From positions 248,001 to 312,000 of the forward strand of contig NZ_JABSNP010000002.1 of NCBI RefSeq assembly GCF_013294115.1: 64,000 nt of DNA. The letters run 5' to 3'. This document shows positions 46,071 through 54,660 of this stretch, piece after piece. The translations under genes and the position numbers were made by a program. Position 1 is the first letter of the stretch. Each line of letters begins with the position of its first letter. The DNA is from Hymenobacter caeli. GTDB lineage: Bacteria; Bacteroidota; Bacteroidia; Cytophagales; Hymenobacteraceae. Below the pieces are notes generated by a model. It was not told the origin of the DNA, ran no database searches, and was given only the letters and a program-made list of their open reading frames with translations.

Positions 46071-47234
46071 TCAGGATAAATGCAGCAGGGCCAATAATTT
46101 TTTGCCCTCCGCGGCCCACCGCGCCCCGGCCGGGGGCCCCTGCGGGTAAAAAACGGGCCCCGTGGCCAGGCCCGCCAGCACGGCCGCCGCCGCCCCGGCC
46201 GGGTCAGCAAAATCGACGACCAGGCCCGCGCCGTGGGCCCGCACCGACGCCGCCCACCGCGGGTTGGGCGGCACCAGCAGCGGCAGGCCGAGGGCCAGGT
46301 ACTCGAACAGCTTGGTGGGCTGGCATCGTTCCGAGCTGGGGTGGGGGCGGTAGGCCAGCAGGCCCAGGTGCGCCCGCCCGATGGCCGCCACCACGGCCGC
46401 GTGGGGCACGGGCCGGGCCCCGCCGGCCAGCGTCAGCCGGGCCGGGTGCGCCGCGGCCCGTTCCGTCAGCCATTGCAACAAGGCCGGCTGCTGGCAGAAG
46501 CCCACCACGGTTAGGTGGGCCCCGCCCGGCCGGGCCGCGTGCAGGGCCTCGGCCAGGGCCACCGCCTCGCGCACGCCGCTCAGTTCCGATAAGGTGCCCG
46601 AGAACAGCAATTGCAGCGGCTCGCCGGGGCCGGGCAGCGGGCGGGCAGCGGCGGGCGGCGTTTCGCCGGGGGCGGGCTGGTACTTGTTTTCGAGCACCAC
46701 CACGGGGCCCGTGGCCCGCGCCAGAAACGGCAGCTCGGCGGCGTAGCTGGCCTCGGCCAGCACCAGGCCGGCGGCGCGGCGGGCGGCCCAGGCCTCCACG
46801 CGCCGCAGGGCCCCGGCCAGCGCCCGGCCCACCCAGGGCCCGTAGATGCGCTGGGTGCGGACGTTGAGGGCAAAATTCTCCTGGATGTCGTAGATAAAGC
46901 GCCGGCCGGCTCCCCGCCACTGCCACAGCAGCGTAAGGGGCAGCAGCTCCGGGGCGTGCACGATGACCAGTTCGGGCCGCAGGTGCCGCAGCAGCTGCCA
47001 GTAGCGCCCCTGGGCCCCCAAGCGGCTCAGCCCCAGCCGCGAACCCTGGAAAATGGCGTGGGAATGCAGCCGGCCCCCTGCCTCGGCCCCACCGGTCCCG
47101 GGGCCCCGGCCGGCCACGTGCACCTGCACGCCGGGGTGCTCCAGCAGCGTTTCGGCGAACTTGCCCCGCATCCGCGGCTCGTCCACGGGCTTGAGCACGG
47201 AGGCGAGCAGGACGACGAGGCGCGGATCGGCCAC
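46071..47234 (-). CDS. Glycosyltransferase, GT4-like
   Basis: 387 residues with a two-Rossmann GT-B layout. The N-terminal part has 'VVLLASVLKPVDEPRMRGKFAETL' and 'LVIVHAPELLPLTLLW'. The C-terminal part has 'LQLLFSGTLSELSGVREAV', 'LTVVGFCQQPALLQWL' and the donor-binding end 'HLGLLAYRPHPSSERCQPTKLFEYLALGLPLLVPPN', with the E-x7-E-like spacing of family 4. No signal peptide or membrane helix is seen. It is GC-richer than its surroundings but keeps normal codon use. The sugar and acceptor are unknown, and no polysaccharide cluster is visible next to it. Confidence 0.85.
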   Translation of the reverse strand: MADPRLVVLLASVLKPVDEPRMRGKFAETLLEHPGVQVHVAGRGPGTGGAEAGGRLHSHAIFQGSRLGLSRLGAQGRYWQLLRHLRPELVIVHAPELLPLTLLWQWRGAGRRFIYDIQENFALNVRTQRIYGPWVGRALAGALRRVEAWAARRAAGLVLAEASYAAELPFLARATGPVVVLENKYQPAPGETPPAAARPLPGPGEPLQLLFSGTLSELSGVREAVALAEALHAARPGGAHLTVVGFCQQPALLQWLTERAAAHPARLTLAGGARPVPHAAVVAAIGRAHLGLLAYRPHPSSERCQPTKLFEYLALGLPLLVPPNPRWAASVRAHGAGLVVDFADPAGAAAAVLAGLATGPVFYPQGPPAGARWAAEGKKLLALLHLS

Positions 47235-47283
47235 AGGGAATAGCAGTAGGAGCCCGCCGGGCGGCGGTGGCGGCCAAAGATGC

Positions 47284-47291
47284 TAGTTTTG
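47284..47291 (+). promoter_or_regulatory. -7 element for dapD
   Basis: TAGTTTTG lies 34 bases before the dapD ATG. Confidence 0.5.
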
Positions 47292-47325
47292 CCCCGGATT
47301 CATTTTTCCCGCTTTCCCGTTTTTT

Positions 47326-48162
47326 ATGTCCTTTGATTCCGCCGCCGCGCAAACCACGATAGAAGCCGCCTGGGCCGACCGCGCCCTGCTGCCCCACGCC
47401 GCCACGAAAGCCGCCATCGAGGCCGTCATCGAAGAGCTGGACAAGGGCCGCCTGCGCGTGGCCACGCCCCCGGCCGCCGACGGCGGCGAGTGGACCATCA
47501 ACGAGTGGGTGAAGAAGGCCGTCATCCTCTACTTCCCCCTGCGCCAGATGAGCACCCAGGAAGTGGGCCCCTTCGAGTACCACGACAAAATGCGGCTCAA
47601 AACCGACTACGCCGGCCAGCAGGTGCGCGTGGTGCCGCCCGCCGTGGCCCGCTACGGCGCGTTTCTGGCCCCCGGCGTCATCCTCATGCCCAGCTACACC
47701 AACATCGGGGCCTACGTGGGCGAGGGCACGATGGTGGACACCTGGGCCACCGTGGGCAGCTGCGCCCAGGTGGGCAAGGGCGTGCACCTGAGCGGCGGCG
47801 TGGGCCTCGGTGGCGTGCTGGAGCCCGTGCAGGCGGCCCCCGTCATCATCGAAGACGGGGCCTTCATCGGCTCGCGCAGCATCCTGGTCGAAGGCTGCCG
47901 CATCGGCAAGGAAGCCGTGATTGGCGCGGGCGTCACCATCACCGGCAGCACCAAAATCATCGACGTGACCGGCCCCGAGCCCAAAGAATACAAAGGCTAC
48001 GTGCCCCCGCGCTCGGTCGTCATCCCCGGCTCCATCCCCAAGCAGTTCCCCGCCGGCGAATACCAGGTACCCTGTGCCTTAATCATCGGCCAGCGCAAGC
48101 CCAGCACGGACTTGAAAACGAGTCTGAACGATGCGCTACGGGACTTTGGGGTGAGCGTATAG
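47326..48162 (+). CDS. dapD: 2,3,4,5-tetrahydropyridine-2,6-dicarboxylate N-succinyltransferase
   Basis: Adds succinyl-CoA to tetrahydrodipicolinate in lysine and diaminopimelate synthesis. 278 residues. A helical N-terminal domain is followed by the left-handed beta-helix of hexapeptide repeats ('GVILMPSYTNIGAYVGEGTMVDTWATVGSCAQVGKGVHLSGGVGLGG'). The block 'FIGSRSILVEGCRIGKEAVIGAGVTI' completes the fold. All family blocks are present. Other lysine genes are not in this window. The AT-rich orphan follows after 9 bases. Confidence 0.95.
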   Translation: MSFDSAAAQTTIEAAWADRALLPHAATKAAIEAVIEELDKGRLRVATPPAADGGEWTINEWVKKAVILYFPLRQMSTQEVGPFEYHDKMRLKTDYAGQQVRVVPPAVARYGAFLAPGVILMPSYTNIGAYVGEGTMVDTWATVGSCAQVGKGVHLSGGVGLGGVLEPVQAAPVIIEDGAFIGSRSILVEGCRIGKEAVIGAGVTITGSTKIIDVTGPEPKEYKGYVPPRSVVIPGSIPKQFPAGEYQVPCALIIGQRKPSTDLKTSLNDALRDFGVSV

Positions 48163-48171
48163 ATTAAGTAC

Positions 48172-48603
48172 ATGAAATTCAAAATAAGCTACCGAACCAT
48201 CATTTGGAATGTGGTACTTATTGATTTATTAGTTGCCTTTGTGGCGCTAGTTTCTCATTTGGGTCACCATCCAATGTCGAACGGCGAAGAGCCTTACATT
48301 ATGCTGATTATAGATGCGTTATTTTTCGTTTACTTAATAATTAGTCCGCCGCCTAAGTACATTCAGATAGATAAAAACCCCCAGGTATTGAGTTATTGCT
48401 TGTTATTTCGGTATCAGGCTGAAAATATAAATTATATCCGATTACGAAGCGAGTGGAAAATGCGCTATGGAGCACGAGGAAGCTCTTGGATGGAACTTGT
48501 TTGTTACGCTGATGAACAAATTATTTTCACTCTTACTTCCGGTATGACAGGTTGGACGAAGGCAGAATTGGATAAGATGCACCTTTACTTATCAAAGAAA
48601 TAA
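48172..48603 (+). CDS. AT-rich orphan membrane protein
   Basis: 143 residues. I do not recognise it. Two hydrophobic segments lie near residues 12-32 and 43-60. A soluble part follows ('KYIQIDKNPQVLSYCLLFRYQAENINYIRLRSEWKMRYG') with predicted strands. It resembles small PH-like or YcxB-like membrane proteins in outline only. Many codons end in A or T, unlike dapD just before it, so it may have been acquired. It starts 9 bases after the dapD stop and could be translated from the dapD message. A terminator follows. Confidence 0.7.
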   Translation: MKFKISYRTIIWNVVLIDLLVAFVALVSHLGHHPMSNGEEPYIMLIIDALFFVYLIISPPPKYIQIDKNPQVLSYCLLFRYQAENINYIRLRSEWKMRYGARGSSWMELVCYADEQIIFTLTSGMTGWTKAELDKMHLYLSKK

Positions 48604-48607
48604 CAAC

Positions 48608-48637
48608 AAAAAAGCCCGCTAACCAGCGGGCTTTTTT
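48608..48637. terminator. Bidirectional terminator
   Basis: GCCCGCT / AGCGGGC stem with loop AACC, with A-run and T-run on the two sides. It lies between convergent genes. Confidence 0.88.
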
Positions 48638-48656
48638 ATTTGAAACGCAACGATAA

Positions 48657-49199
48657 TTACGCCACGCCTTCCTTCAGCTTCTCCCCAAACAGCGCCTTCA
48701 CCTTGTCCACTTTGGGCTTGGCTACGAACTGGCAGTAGGGCTCGTGGCCGTGCAGGTTGAAGTAGTTCTGGTGGTAGTTTTCGGCGGGGTAAAACTCCGG
48801 GGCGGCGGTGATTTCCGTTACGATGGGGTTCGGGAAGGCGTGGCCGTCGTTGAGCTTCTGCTTGTATTCCTCGGCGAGCTGCTTTTGCTCGTCGCTGAAG
48901 TAGTACACGGCCGAGCGGTACTGGGTGCCCACGTCGTTGCCCTGGCGGTTAAGGGTGGTCGGGTCGTGGGTTTTCCAGAAGATTTCGAGCAGCTCTTTGT
49001 AGCTGATGACGGCCGGGTCGAAGGCGATGTCAATCACCTCGTTGTGGCCGGTCAGGCCGCTGCACACTTCTTTGTAGGTGGGGTTTTTGTTGCGGCCCCC
49101 GGCATAGCCGGACACCACTTTTTCCACGCCCTTTAGGTTTTGGAAAACGGCCTCGACGCACCAAAAGCAGCCGGCCCCAAATAATGCATGTTCAGTCAC
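48657..49199 (-). CDS. msrA: Peptide methionine (S)-S-oxide reductase
   Basis: Repairs oxidised methionine in proteins, using thioredoxin. 180 residues. The catalytic 'GAGCFWCVEAVF' has Cys11. Then come 'VVSGYAGGRNKNPTYKEVCSGLTGHNEV', 'FWKTHDPTTLNRQGNDVGTQYRS' and 'YHQNYF', all conserved. The start is a GTG at 49199; no in-frame ATG is available upstream. A terminator-like hairpin separates it from hbd upstream. No msrB is visible here. Confidence 0.95.
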   Translation of the reverse strand: MTEHALFGAGCFWCVEAVFQNLKGVEKVVSGYAGGRNKNPTYKEVCSGLTGHNEVIDIAFDPAVISYKELLEIFWKTHDPTTLNRQGNDVGTQYRSAVYYFSDEQKQLAEEYKQKLNDGHAFPNPIVTEITAAPEFYPAENYHQNYFNLHGHEPYCQFVAKPKVDKVKALFGEKLKEGVA

Positions 49200-49221
49200 G
49201 GGATTGCGAATTAAGTCAATG

Positions 49222-49253
49222 AAAAAACGGCCCCCGGCGAGTGCCGGAAGCCG
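49222..49253 (-). terminator. Terminator for hbd
   Basis: On the minus strand, CGGCTTCCGGC pairs with GCCGGGGGCCG around an ACTC loop with two mismatches, followed by six T. Confidence 0.65.
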
Positions 49254-49312
49254 CTGGTATAACGCGCAAAGCCGGGCCGTGGTTCGGCCGGGGCCTAGGG
49301 CCGGCGGAGCCG

Positions 49313-50200
49313 CTACTTGGCGAAGTACGGGGCCACCACCAGCTCCTTCGAGCCCGCGGTGTATTTATAGAAGCCTTCGCCCGATTTCGCGCCCAGGCGG
49401 CCGGCCATCACCATGTTCACCAGCAGGGGGCAGGGGGCGTACTTGGGGTTGCCCAGGCCCTCGTGCAGCACCCGCAGGATGGCCAGGCACACGTCGAGGC
49501 CGATGAAATCGGCCAGTTGCAGGGGGCCCATCGGGTGGGCCATGCCCAGCTTCATCACCGTGTCGATTTCCGCCACGCCGGCCACGCCCTCGAACAGGCT
49601 GATAATCGCCTCGTTAACCATCGGCATGAGGATGCGGTTGGCCACGAAGCCCGGGTAGTCGTTCACCGCGGTGGGCGTTTTGCCGAGCTGGCGGGCCAGG
49701 TCCATTACCCGGGCCGTGGTTTCGTCGGAGGTGGCGTAGCCGCGAATCACTTCCACGAGCTGCATCACGGGCACGGGGTTCATGAAGTGCATGCCAATCA
49801 CCTGGGCCGGGCGCTGGGTGGCGGCCGCGATTCGGGTGATGGAGATGGACGACGTGTTGCTGGCCAGCAGGGCCCCGGCGGGCGCGTGCCGGTCCAGCTC
49901 GCGGAAAATCTGGAGCTTGAGGTCCACGTTTTCGGTGGCGGCTTCCACCACCAGCTCCGCGTCGGCCACGCCCTCGGCGATGGTGGTGCAGGGCCGGATG
50001 CGGCCCAGGGTGGCGGTTTTGTCGGCCTCGGCCAGGGTGCCCTTGGCCACCTGGCGGTCGAGGTTCCGGGCGATGGTGGCCAGGGCCCGGTCCAGGGCCG
50101 GGGCTTGCACGTCCACGAGGGCCACGGCAAAGCCGTGCTGCGCAAACACGTGGGCGATGCCGTTGCCCATGGTGCCGGAACCGATTACGGCGACGTTCAT
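49313..50200 (-). CDS. hbd: 3-hydroxybutyryl-CoA dehydrogenase
   Basis: Interconverts acetoacetyl-CoA and 3-hydroxybutyryl-CoA with NAD(P), serving fatty-acid or polyhydroxybutyrate metabolism. 295 residues. The Rossmann motif is '[22 protein letters not shown]' and the catalytic His lies in '[13 protein letters not shown]'. '[20 protein letters not shown]' and '[20 protein letters not shown]' are family signatures. It stands upstream of msrA and shares no pathway with it. The start ATG at 50200 is well placed. Confidence 0.93.
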   Translation of the reverse strand: MNVAVIGSGTMGNGIAHVFAQHGFAVALVDVQAPALDRALATIARNLDRQVAKGTLAEADKTATLGRIRPCTTIAEGVADAELVVEAATENVDLKLQIFRELDRHAPAGALLASNTSSISITRIAAATQRPAQVIGMHFMNPVPVMQLVEVIRGYATSDETTARVMDLARQLGKTPTAVNDYPGFVANRILMPMVNEAIISLFEGVAGVAEIDTVMKLGMAHPMGPLQLADFIGLDVCLAILRVLHEGLGNPKYAPCPLLVNMVMAGRLGAKSGEGFYKYTAGSKELVVAPYFAK

Positions 50201-50359
50201 ACTATAAAAAAAAGAGTGGTGGGAATGGGAATCCGCAAAGCTACGGGCGGCCCAACCGGCCGCTTCGAAAAATGTTTGGAATTATCCATATCTTTTTTAA
50301 AACCCTCGCCGTACAAAGCCCACAACACACTCTCACCTTTCCAAACAACTCTTTTCATC

Positions 50360-50530
50360 ATGGGCAATCTCTTGTACATCATCGCCGTCATCTGCATCAT
50401 CATCTGGGCCCTCGGCTTTTTTGGGGTAATGGGCACCGGCATTCAAAGCAACGGCCTCATCCACATTCTGCTGGTAATTGCCATCATCGCCGTCCTGTTC
50501 CGCGTCATCAGCGGCCGCAACGCGGTATAA
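50360..50530 (+). CDS. lmo0937-type small membrane protein
   Basis: A 56-residue protein with two membrane segments. 'MGNLLYIIAVICIIIWALGFFG' and 'GLIHILLVIAIIAVLFRVISGRN' match the lmo0937 family in layout and words. The ATG at 50360 is chosen because it gives the family N-terminus exactly. The upstream frame is only the antisense of hbd. Function unknown; homologues appear near stress genes in other bacteria. A strong terminator follows. Confidence 0.85.
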   Translation: MGNLLYIIAVICIIIWALGFFGVMGTGIQSNGLIHILLVIAIIAVLFRVISGRNAV

Positions 50531-50556
50531 CTAAGGCGGAATCGTTTAAGTTGAAT

Positions 50557-50600
50557 GCACAAAAAAGCCCCCCTGCTACGGCAGGAGGGCTTTTTTGTGC
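50557..50600. terminator. Bidirectional terminator
   Basis: GCACAAAAAAGCCC..GGGCTTTTTTGTGC with inner stem CCTGC / GCAGG. It serves the lmo0937-type gene and the convergent barrel gene. Confidence 0.85.
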
Positions 50601-50613
50601 GTGGCCCGGGGCC

Positions 50614-51453
50614 CTACTTCCCGATGTTGAACAGGAAGTTGAACCGGATGACCGGGTTGGGGTAAATGCTGTTGTAGTCGTCCTGGAAGTTGTAGAGCAG
50701 CAGGATGTCGGCCGCCGCGCGGGGGCTGAAGTTCTGGCGGTAGCCGACGCCGGCCAGCGGCGTTTGCACCGTGCGCGACACCGTGCGGCCGGTCAGGTAG
50801 CCGTTGTTGTCCACCTCCAGCAGCTGGGCGCGGGTGCTCTCGTACTCGGCGTGGATGAAGAACTGGTCGATGACCCGGAATTGCCCGAACACCTTCACCC
50901 CGATGTTGTTGGCCCCGATGTGCGTGGTGGGGCCGTAGCCGTTGCCCCCGAAGCCGTAGTTGTTGTAGGCGTAGCTGAGGCCGGGGCCCACCGAGAGGCG
51001 GTCGGTGACGCGGTAGCCCAGCGCGGGCGAAATGCTGCCGCTAAACTGGCTGTAGCCGGCGTACGAGCTGTAGCCCAGGCCGAAGCCGCTGTAGATGAAG
51101 AACTTGGTGTTGGCCTGGGCGTGTTCCCGAGCTTGGCGGCGGGCCACCTCGCGGCCGGGCAGCTCCAGGCCCGAGGGGCTGGTGGAACTGGGCTCGTTGC
51201 TAACGGGGGGCTGGTACTGGCCCGGCGGTTGGTACTGGCCGGGCGCGGGCGCGGGGGCCGGAGTGGTAGCGGGGGCCGGCGCGGTGTACACCGGAATCTC
51301 GGGAGCGGTAGCCGGCTGGGTCGGCACGGGCGCCGGCGCCGGGGCGGGCGCGGGAATTACCACCGGGGGCGCCCCCAGCACGGGCTTGTCCTGGGCCTGG
51401 GCCCGGCCCACCGAAATCCCCAGCGCCAGCAGCGCGAACAACGAATACTTCAT
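50614..51453 (-). CDS. Outer-membrane beta-barrel protein with Pro/Ala-rich linker
   Basis: 279 residues. A signal peptide ('FALLALGISVGRAQA') is followed by a linker of about 80 residues made almost only of Pro, Ala, Thr and Val, with a duplicated 'GQYQPP'. The barrel then starts at about residue 120 ('FFIYSGFGLGYSSYAGY'), with alternating aromatic strands and Gly-rich turns. It ends 'PVIRFNFLFNIGK', a typical barrel end with a penultimate Gly. About eight strands are expected. It is probably an OmpA-like or OMP_b-brl protein in the outer membrane. The linker could cross the periplasm or bind partners. Function unknown. Confidence 0.8.
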   Translation of the reverse strand: MKYSLFALLALGISVGRAQAQDKPVLGAPPVVIPAPAPAPAPVPTQPATAPEIPVYTAPAPATTPAPAPAPGQYQPPGQYQPPVSNEPSSTSPSGLELPGREVARRQAREHAQANTKFFIYSGFGLGYSSYAGYSQFSGSISPALGYRVTDRLSVGPGLSYAYNNYGFGGNGYGPTTHIGANNIGVKVFGQFRVIDQFFIHAEYESTRAQLLEVDNNGYLTGRTVSRTVQTPLAGVGYRQNFSPRAAADILLLYNFQDDYNSIYPNPVIRFNFLFNIGK

Positions 51454-51549
51454 GAAGAAAAAATGAGGGGTAAAGCGCAGAAAAACTTGCTTATCAAGCC
51501 GGTAAACGCCTGTTTGACGGGTTTCGTGCCCGGTCGTTTAACGCAAAAG

Positions 51550-53172
51550 CTACGCCAGCTGGTACATTTTCTGGCGCTGGGTTTTCAGCGTGTCGTCGGC
51601 CAGGTATTCCTCGTAGTTCATGCGCCGGTCGAGGATGCCGTCGGGCGTCAGCTCGATGATGCGGTTGGCTACCGTGTCGATGAACTGCAGGTCGTGCGAG
51701 GCGAAGAGCATGGCCCCCGGGTAGTCGCGCAGGGCGTTGTTCAGGGCCTGGATGCTCTCCAGGTCCAGGTGGTTCGTGGGGTCGTCGAGCACCAGCACGT
51801 TGCCGCTTTCCAGCATCATCTTGCTCAGCATGCAGCGCACTTTCTCGCCCCCGCTCAGCACATTCGATTTCTTCTGCGATTCTTCGCCCGAAAACAGCAT
51901 CCGGCCCAGCCAGCCGCGCACGAAGCTCTCGTCCTTTTCCACCGAATACTGCCGCAGCCAGTCCACCAGGTTCATTTCGCCCGACTGGAAAAAACCATTG
52001 TTTTCCTTGGGAAAGTAGCTGGGCGTGATGGTGGTGCCCCATTTGTACTCGCCAGTGGCCGCCTTGGCCTCGCCGAACAAAATATCAAACAGGAGGGAGG
52101 CGGCCCGGTCGTCGCGGCCCACGATGGCCACCTTGTCGCCCTTGTCGAGCGAGAAGCTCACGTTTTTAAACACATGCTTGCCGTCCACCTTGGCGCTCAC
52201 ATTCTCCACGCTCAGCAGCTGGTTGCCCGGCTCCCGCTCGCTCTTAAAGGCGATGTACGGGTAGCGGCGCGAGCTGGGCTTAATCTCCTCCAGCGTCAGC
52301 TTTTGCAGCAGCTTCTGGCGGCTCGTGGCCTGCTTGCTCTTGCTGGCGTTGGCCGAGAAGCGGCGCACGAACTCTTCCAGCTCCTTGCGCTTGTCCTCGG
52401 TTTTCTTGTTCACGTCCTGGCGCTGGCGCAGGGCCAGCTGGCTGCTCTCGTACCAGAAGGTGTAGTTGCCGGGGTACATCGTGATTTTGGAGAAGTCCAG
52501 GTCGGCCATGTAGTTGCACACGGCGTCGAGGAAGTGGCGGTCGTGGCTCACCACAATCACCGTGTTCTGGAAGCCGTCGAGGAAGTTTTCCAGCCACAGC
52601 ACGCTCTCCGCGTCCAGGTTGTTGGTGGGCTCGTCGAGCAGCAGCACGTCGGGGTTGCCGAACAGGGCCTGGGCCAGCAGCACGCGCACTTTCTCGGAGG
52701 CCCCGAGGTCCGACATCAGGCTGTAGTGCTTGTCTTCGGTGATGCCCAGGCCGCTGAGCAGCTCGGCGGCTTCGTAGTCGGCGTTCCAGCCTTCCAGGTC
52801 GGCAAACTCGCCTTCGAGCACGGCGGCCCGCTCGCCGTCGGCGTCCGAAAAGTCGGCCTTGGCGTAGAGCGCGTCCTTCTCGCTCATCACCGCGTACAGG
52901 CGCTGGTGGCCCTGAATCACGGTGGGCAGCACCTGCTGGTCGTCGTAGGCAAACTGGTTTTGCTTGAGCACCGCTAGGCGCTGGCCGGCCGGCATTTCCA
53001 CCGCACCGGTGTTGGGCTCCAGCTCGCCGGAGAGGATTTTAAGGAACGTGGACTTGCCTGCCCCGTTGGCCCCGATGAGGCCGTAGCAGTTGCCGGGCAG
53101 GAATTTAACGGTGACGTCTTCGAACAGCACGCGCTTGCCGTAGCGCAGGCTCACGTTGGAGGTGGAAATCAT
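51550..53172 (-). CDS. ABC-F family ATPase (YbiT-like)
   Basis: 540 residues from the ATG at 53172 ('MISTSNVSLRYGKRVLFEDVTVKF'). Two ABC domains: Walker A 'GANGAGKSTFLKILSG' and signature 'LGASEKVRVLLAQALF' in the first; a degenerate Walker A ('VGRDDRAASLLFDIL') and 'LSGGEKVRCMLSKMML' in the second. The linker has the charged P-site tRNA interaction motif ('KKTEDKRKELEEFVRRFSANASKSKQATSRQKLL'). It has no membrane part. ABC-F proteins act on ribosomes, and YbiT is the nearest by size and by the altered second Walker A. An antibiotic-resistance role is not implied. Confidence 0.92.
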   Translation of the reverse strand: MISTSNVSLRYGKRVLFEDVTVKFLPGNCYGLIGANGAGKSTFLKILSGELEPNTGAVEMPAGQRLAVLKQNQFAYDDQQVLPTVIQGHQRLYAVMSEKDALYAKADFSDADGERAAVLEGEFADLEGWNADYEAAELLSGLGITEDKHYSLMSDLGASEKVRVLLAQALFGNPDVLLLDEPTNNLDAESVLWLENFLDGFQNTVIVVSHDRHFLDAVCNYMADLDFSKITMYPGNYTFWYESSQLALRQRQDVNKKTEDKRKELEEFVRRFSANASKSKQATSRQKLLQKLTLEEIKPSSRRYPYIAFKSEREPGNQLLSVENVSAKVDGKHVFKNVSFSLDKGDKVAIVGRDDRAASLLFDILFGEAKAATGEYKWGTTITPSYFPKENNGFFQSGEMNLVDWLRQYSVEKDESFVRGWLGRMLFSGEESQKKSNVLSGGEKVRCMLSKMMLESGNVLVLDDPTNHLDLESIQALNNALRDYPGAMLFASHDLQFIDTVANRIIELTPDGILDRRMNYEEYLADDTLKTQRQKMYQLA

Positions 53173-53226
53173 GTAACGAACGCAAAAAAATGAAGAAACA
53201 AGGCAAGGGGCCGCCGCGCCGGGCCC

Positions 53227-53234
53227 CAAATTTA
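53227..53234 (-). promoter_or_regulatory. -7 element for the ABC-F gene
   Basis: TAAATTTG on the minus strand, 54 bases before the start codon. Confidence 0.5.
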
Positions 53235-53399
53235 CGCACGGCGGGCCCGGCCCGAAAACCGCGCCTGCTGGCCCGTTCCCCAACCGCCGGGCCCCGCGAA
53301 TGGTGCCCGGCCTTTTTTCCGGGGCCTGGAACCGAACATCCGGCCGGCAAAGGCAGTATAAACGGTCACTGTTCTCTCACCCTACCCGCTTCCTTGCTT

Positions 53400-53870
53400 A
53401 TGGCCACGGCCCCACCCATTACCCAAAAAAGTACTTTTAGCATGGGCATATTCACCGGGGTCGTGCTCGTTGGGTACACCGCCGTGGCGGCACTGCTCGG
53501 TTTTTTTTACCGCATCGAAGCGGGCAGCATCGACCTGCTAATGCTGGTGGGCGGCACCACGTTGGCCATTGCCCGCCGCTTTAAGGACAACAAGGGCCAG
53601 TTAGGCTATTTCGAGGGCTTCAGTACGGGCATCGTCACGGCGCTGGTGGCCTCAGTAGTGCTGGGCCTGGGCTTCGTGGTGCTTTCCGTTGTTTTGCCGC
53701 AGGCAATGAACTTGACGCGGGTGCGCGACCTTTTCGGCTTCGACTTGTCGGTGGTGCTGGCTTTTCTGGCCATTATCCTGATGGGCTCCATGACGGGCGT
53801 TATCACCTCGCTCATCGCCATGCAGTACTTCAAGAAAGACGCGCCGGACCCCATGAAGAACGAGGATTAA
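53400..53870 (+). CDS. DUF4199 membrane protein
   Basis: 156 residues from the ATG at 53400, with four hydrophobic segments. 'LMLVGGTTLAIARRFKDNKGQLGYFEGFSTGIVTALVASVVLGLG' is typical of DUF4199, a Bacteroidota family. Its C-terminus has 'MTGVITSLIAMQYFKKDAP'. The function is unknown. It diverges from the ABC-F gene and ends in a clear terminator. Confidence 0.85.
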   Translation: MATAPPITQKSTFSMGIFTGVVLVGYTAVAALLGFFYRIEAGSIDLLMLVGGTTLAIARRFKDNKGQLGYFEGFSTGIVTALVASVVLGLGFVVLSVVLPQAMNLTRVRDLFGFDLSVVLAFLAIILMGSMTGVITSLIAMQYFKKDAPDPMKNED

Positions 53871-53906
53871 CGCCGCCCTGGCGTTGCATTTTTCAGTGAT
53901 TTAGAG

Positions 53907-53937
53907 CCAGTTCTGTACGGAACTGGTTTTTTTTTGT
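53907..53937 (+). terminator. Rho-independent terminator
   Basis: CCAGTTC / GAACTGG stem with loop TGTACG, followed by nine T. The gap to 54119 then holds only AT-rich sequence with no repeat or gene seen. Confidence 0.9.
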
Positions 53938-54119
53938 ATTATTGAATATATTTGTAAAAATCTATTAAAAAATGGAACGTATAAGGGCCATTCAGTAGTT
54001 TGCGGCGAGTAAGCTGTACCCAAGCTGGCTTATTGAGTATTGTATTTTTTAGAAAGACTATTTTTTATTAATCCGCTGCAATTTTCGCTTTTTGCGCTTC
54101 TTTTTCAACCAACGTCTTT

Positions 54120-54524
54120 ATGAAAGCCAAGTTTTTCGCCCTCATCGTTTTGTTCGCCCTGGCCTACGTCCCTGCCCACGCGCAGTTTAAGGACCGCACC
54201 ACCATCGAGCGCCCCGTGCAAAACGGCCCGGTGTTCAGCGCGGAAGCCGCTGACCTTACCCGCCAAATGTCGAACCGCCTGCACCTCAACGAGGGGCAGT
54301 ACGTGAAGCTGTACGCCATCAACCGCACCCGCGTGGCCCAGCTGGGCGAAATCAACACGTACTTCAAAGCCGACGATACCGGCCGCACCGCCCGCCTCGC
54401 CGAACTGGACGCCCAGTACGAGCAGGAGTGCAGCCGCATCCTGTCGGCTTCGCAGCTCAGCCAGCTCCACCAGGAGCAGGGCGCACCCAACCTGCCCGCC
54501 GACACGGGGAACGGCCGCGGCTAA
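54120..54524 (+). CDS. Small secreted helical protein, paralogue-like of the one at 40551
   Basis: 134 residues with a signal peptide ('FFALIVLFALAYVPAHAQF'). The mature part is helical with 'DLTRQMSNRLHLNEGQYVKLYAINRTRVAQLGEIN', which lines up with the 40551 protein at L-T-R, L-x-E-x-Q-Y-x-K and the following Arg. A second helix ('LAELDAQYEQECSRILSASQLSQL') is like the 'RYEAALAGLLRPAQ' of the other. The layout again recalls Spy-like periplasmic helical proteins. No function assigned. A terminator follows 25 bases on. Confidence 0.7.
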   Translation: MKAKFFALIVLFALAYVPAHAQFKDRTTIERPVQNGPVFSAEAADLTRQMSNRLHLNEGQYVKLYAINRTRVAQLGEINTYFKADDTGRTARLAELDAQYEQECSRILSASQLSQLHQEQGAPNLPADTGNGRG

Positions 54525-54548
54525 AAAAGCCCGTGATTCATTTATTTC

Positions 54549-54584
54549 AAAAAGGCCCACCAACTACTTGGTGGGCCTTTTTTG
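54549..54584. terminator. Bidirectional terminator
   Basis: GGCCCACCAA / TTGGTGGGCC around CTAC, with A-run and T-run. It serves this gene and the convergent lipoprotein. Confidence 0.9.
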
Positions 54585-54660
54585 GGTTAGCCATTCGTCC
54601 GGCAGCAGGCGTTGAGCGTGCGGGCGCGCACCCCGCCAACACCGCGTCGCCATTGGGCCG

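Noticed and set aside
49241..50530. A 429-residue frame ending in the lmo0937-type protein
   Set aside because: Everything before 50360 is antisense of hbd. Only the last 56 residues match a family.
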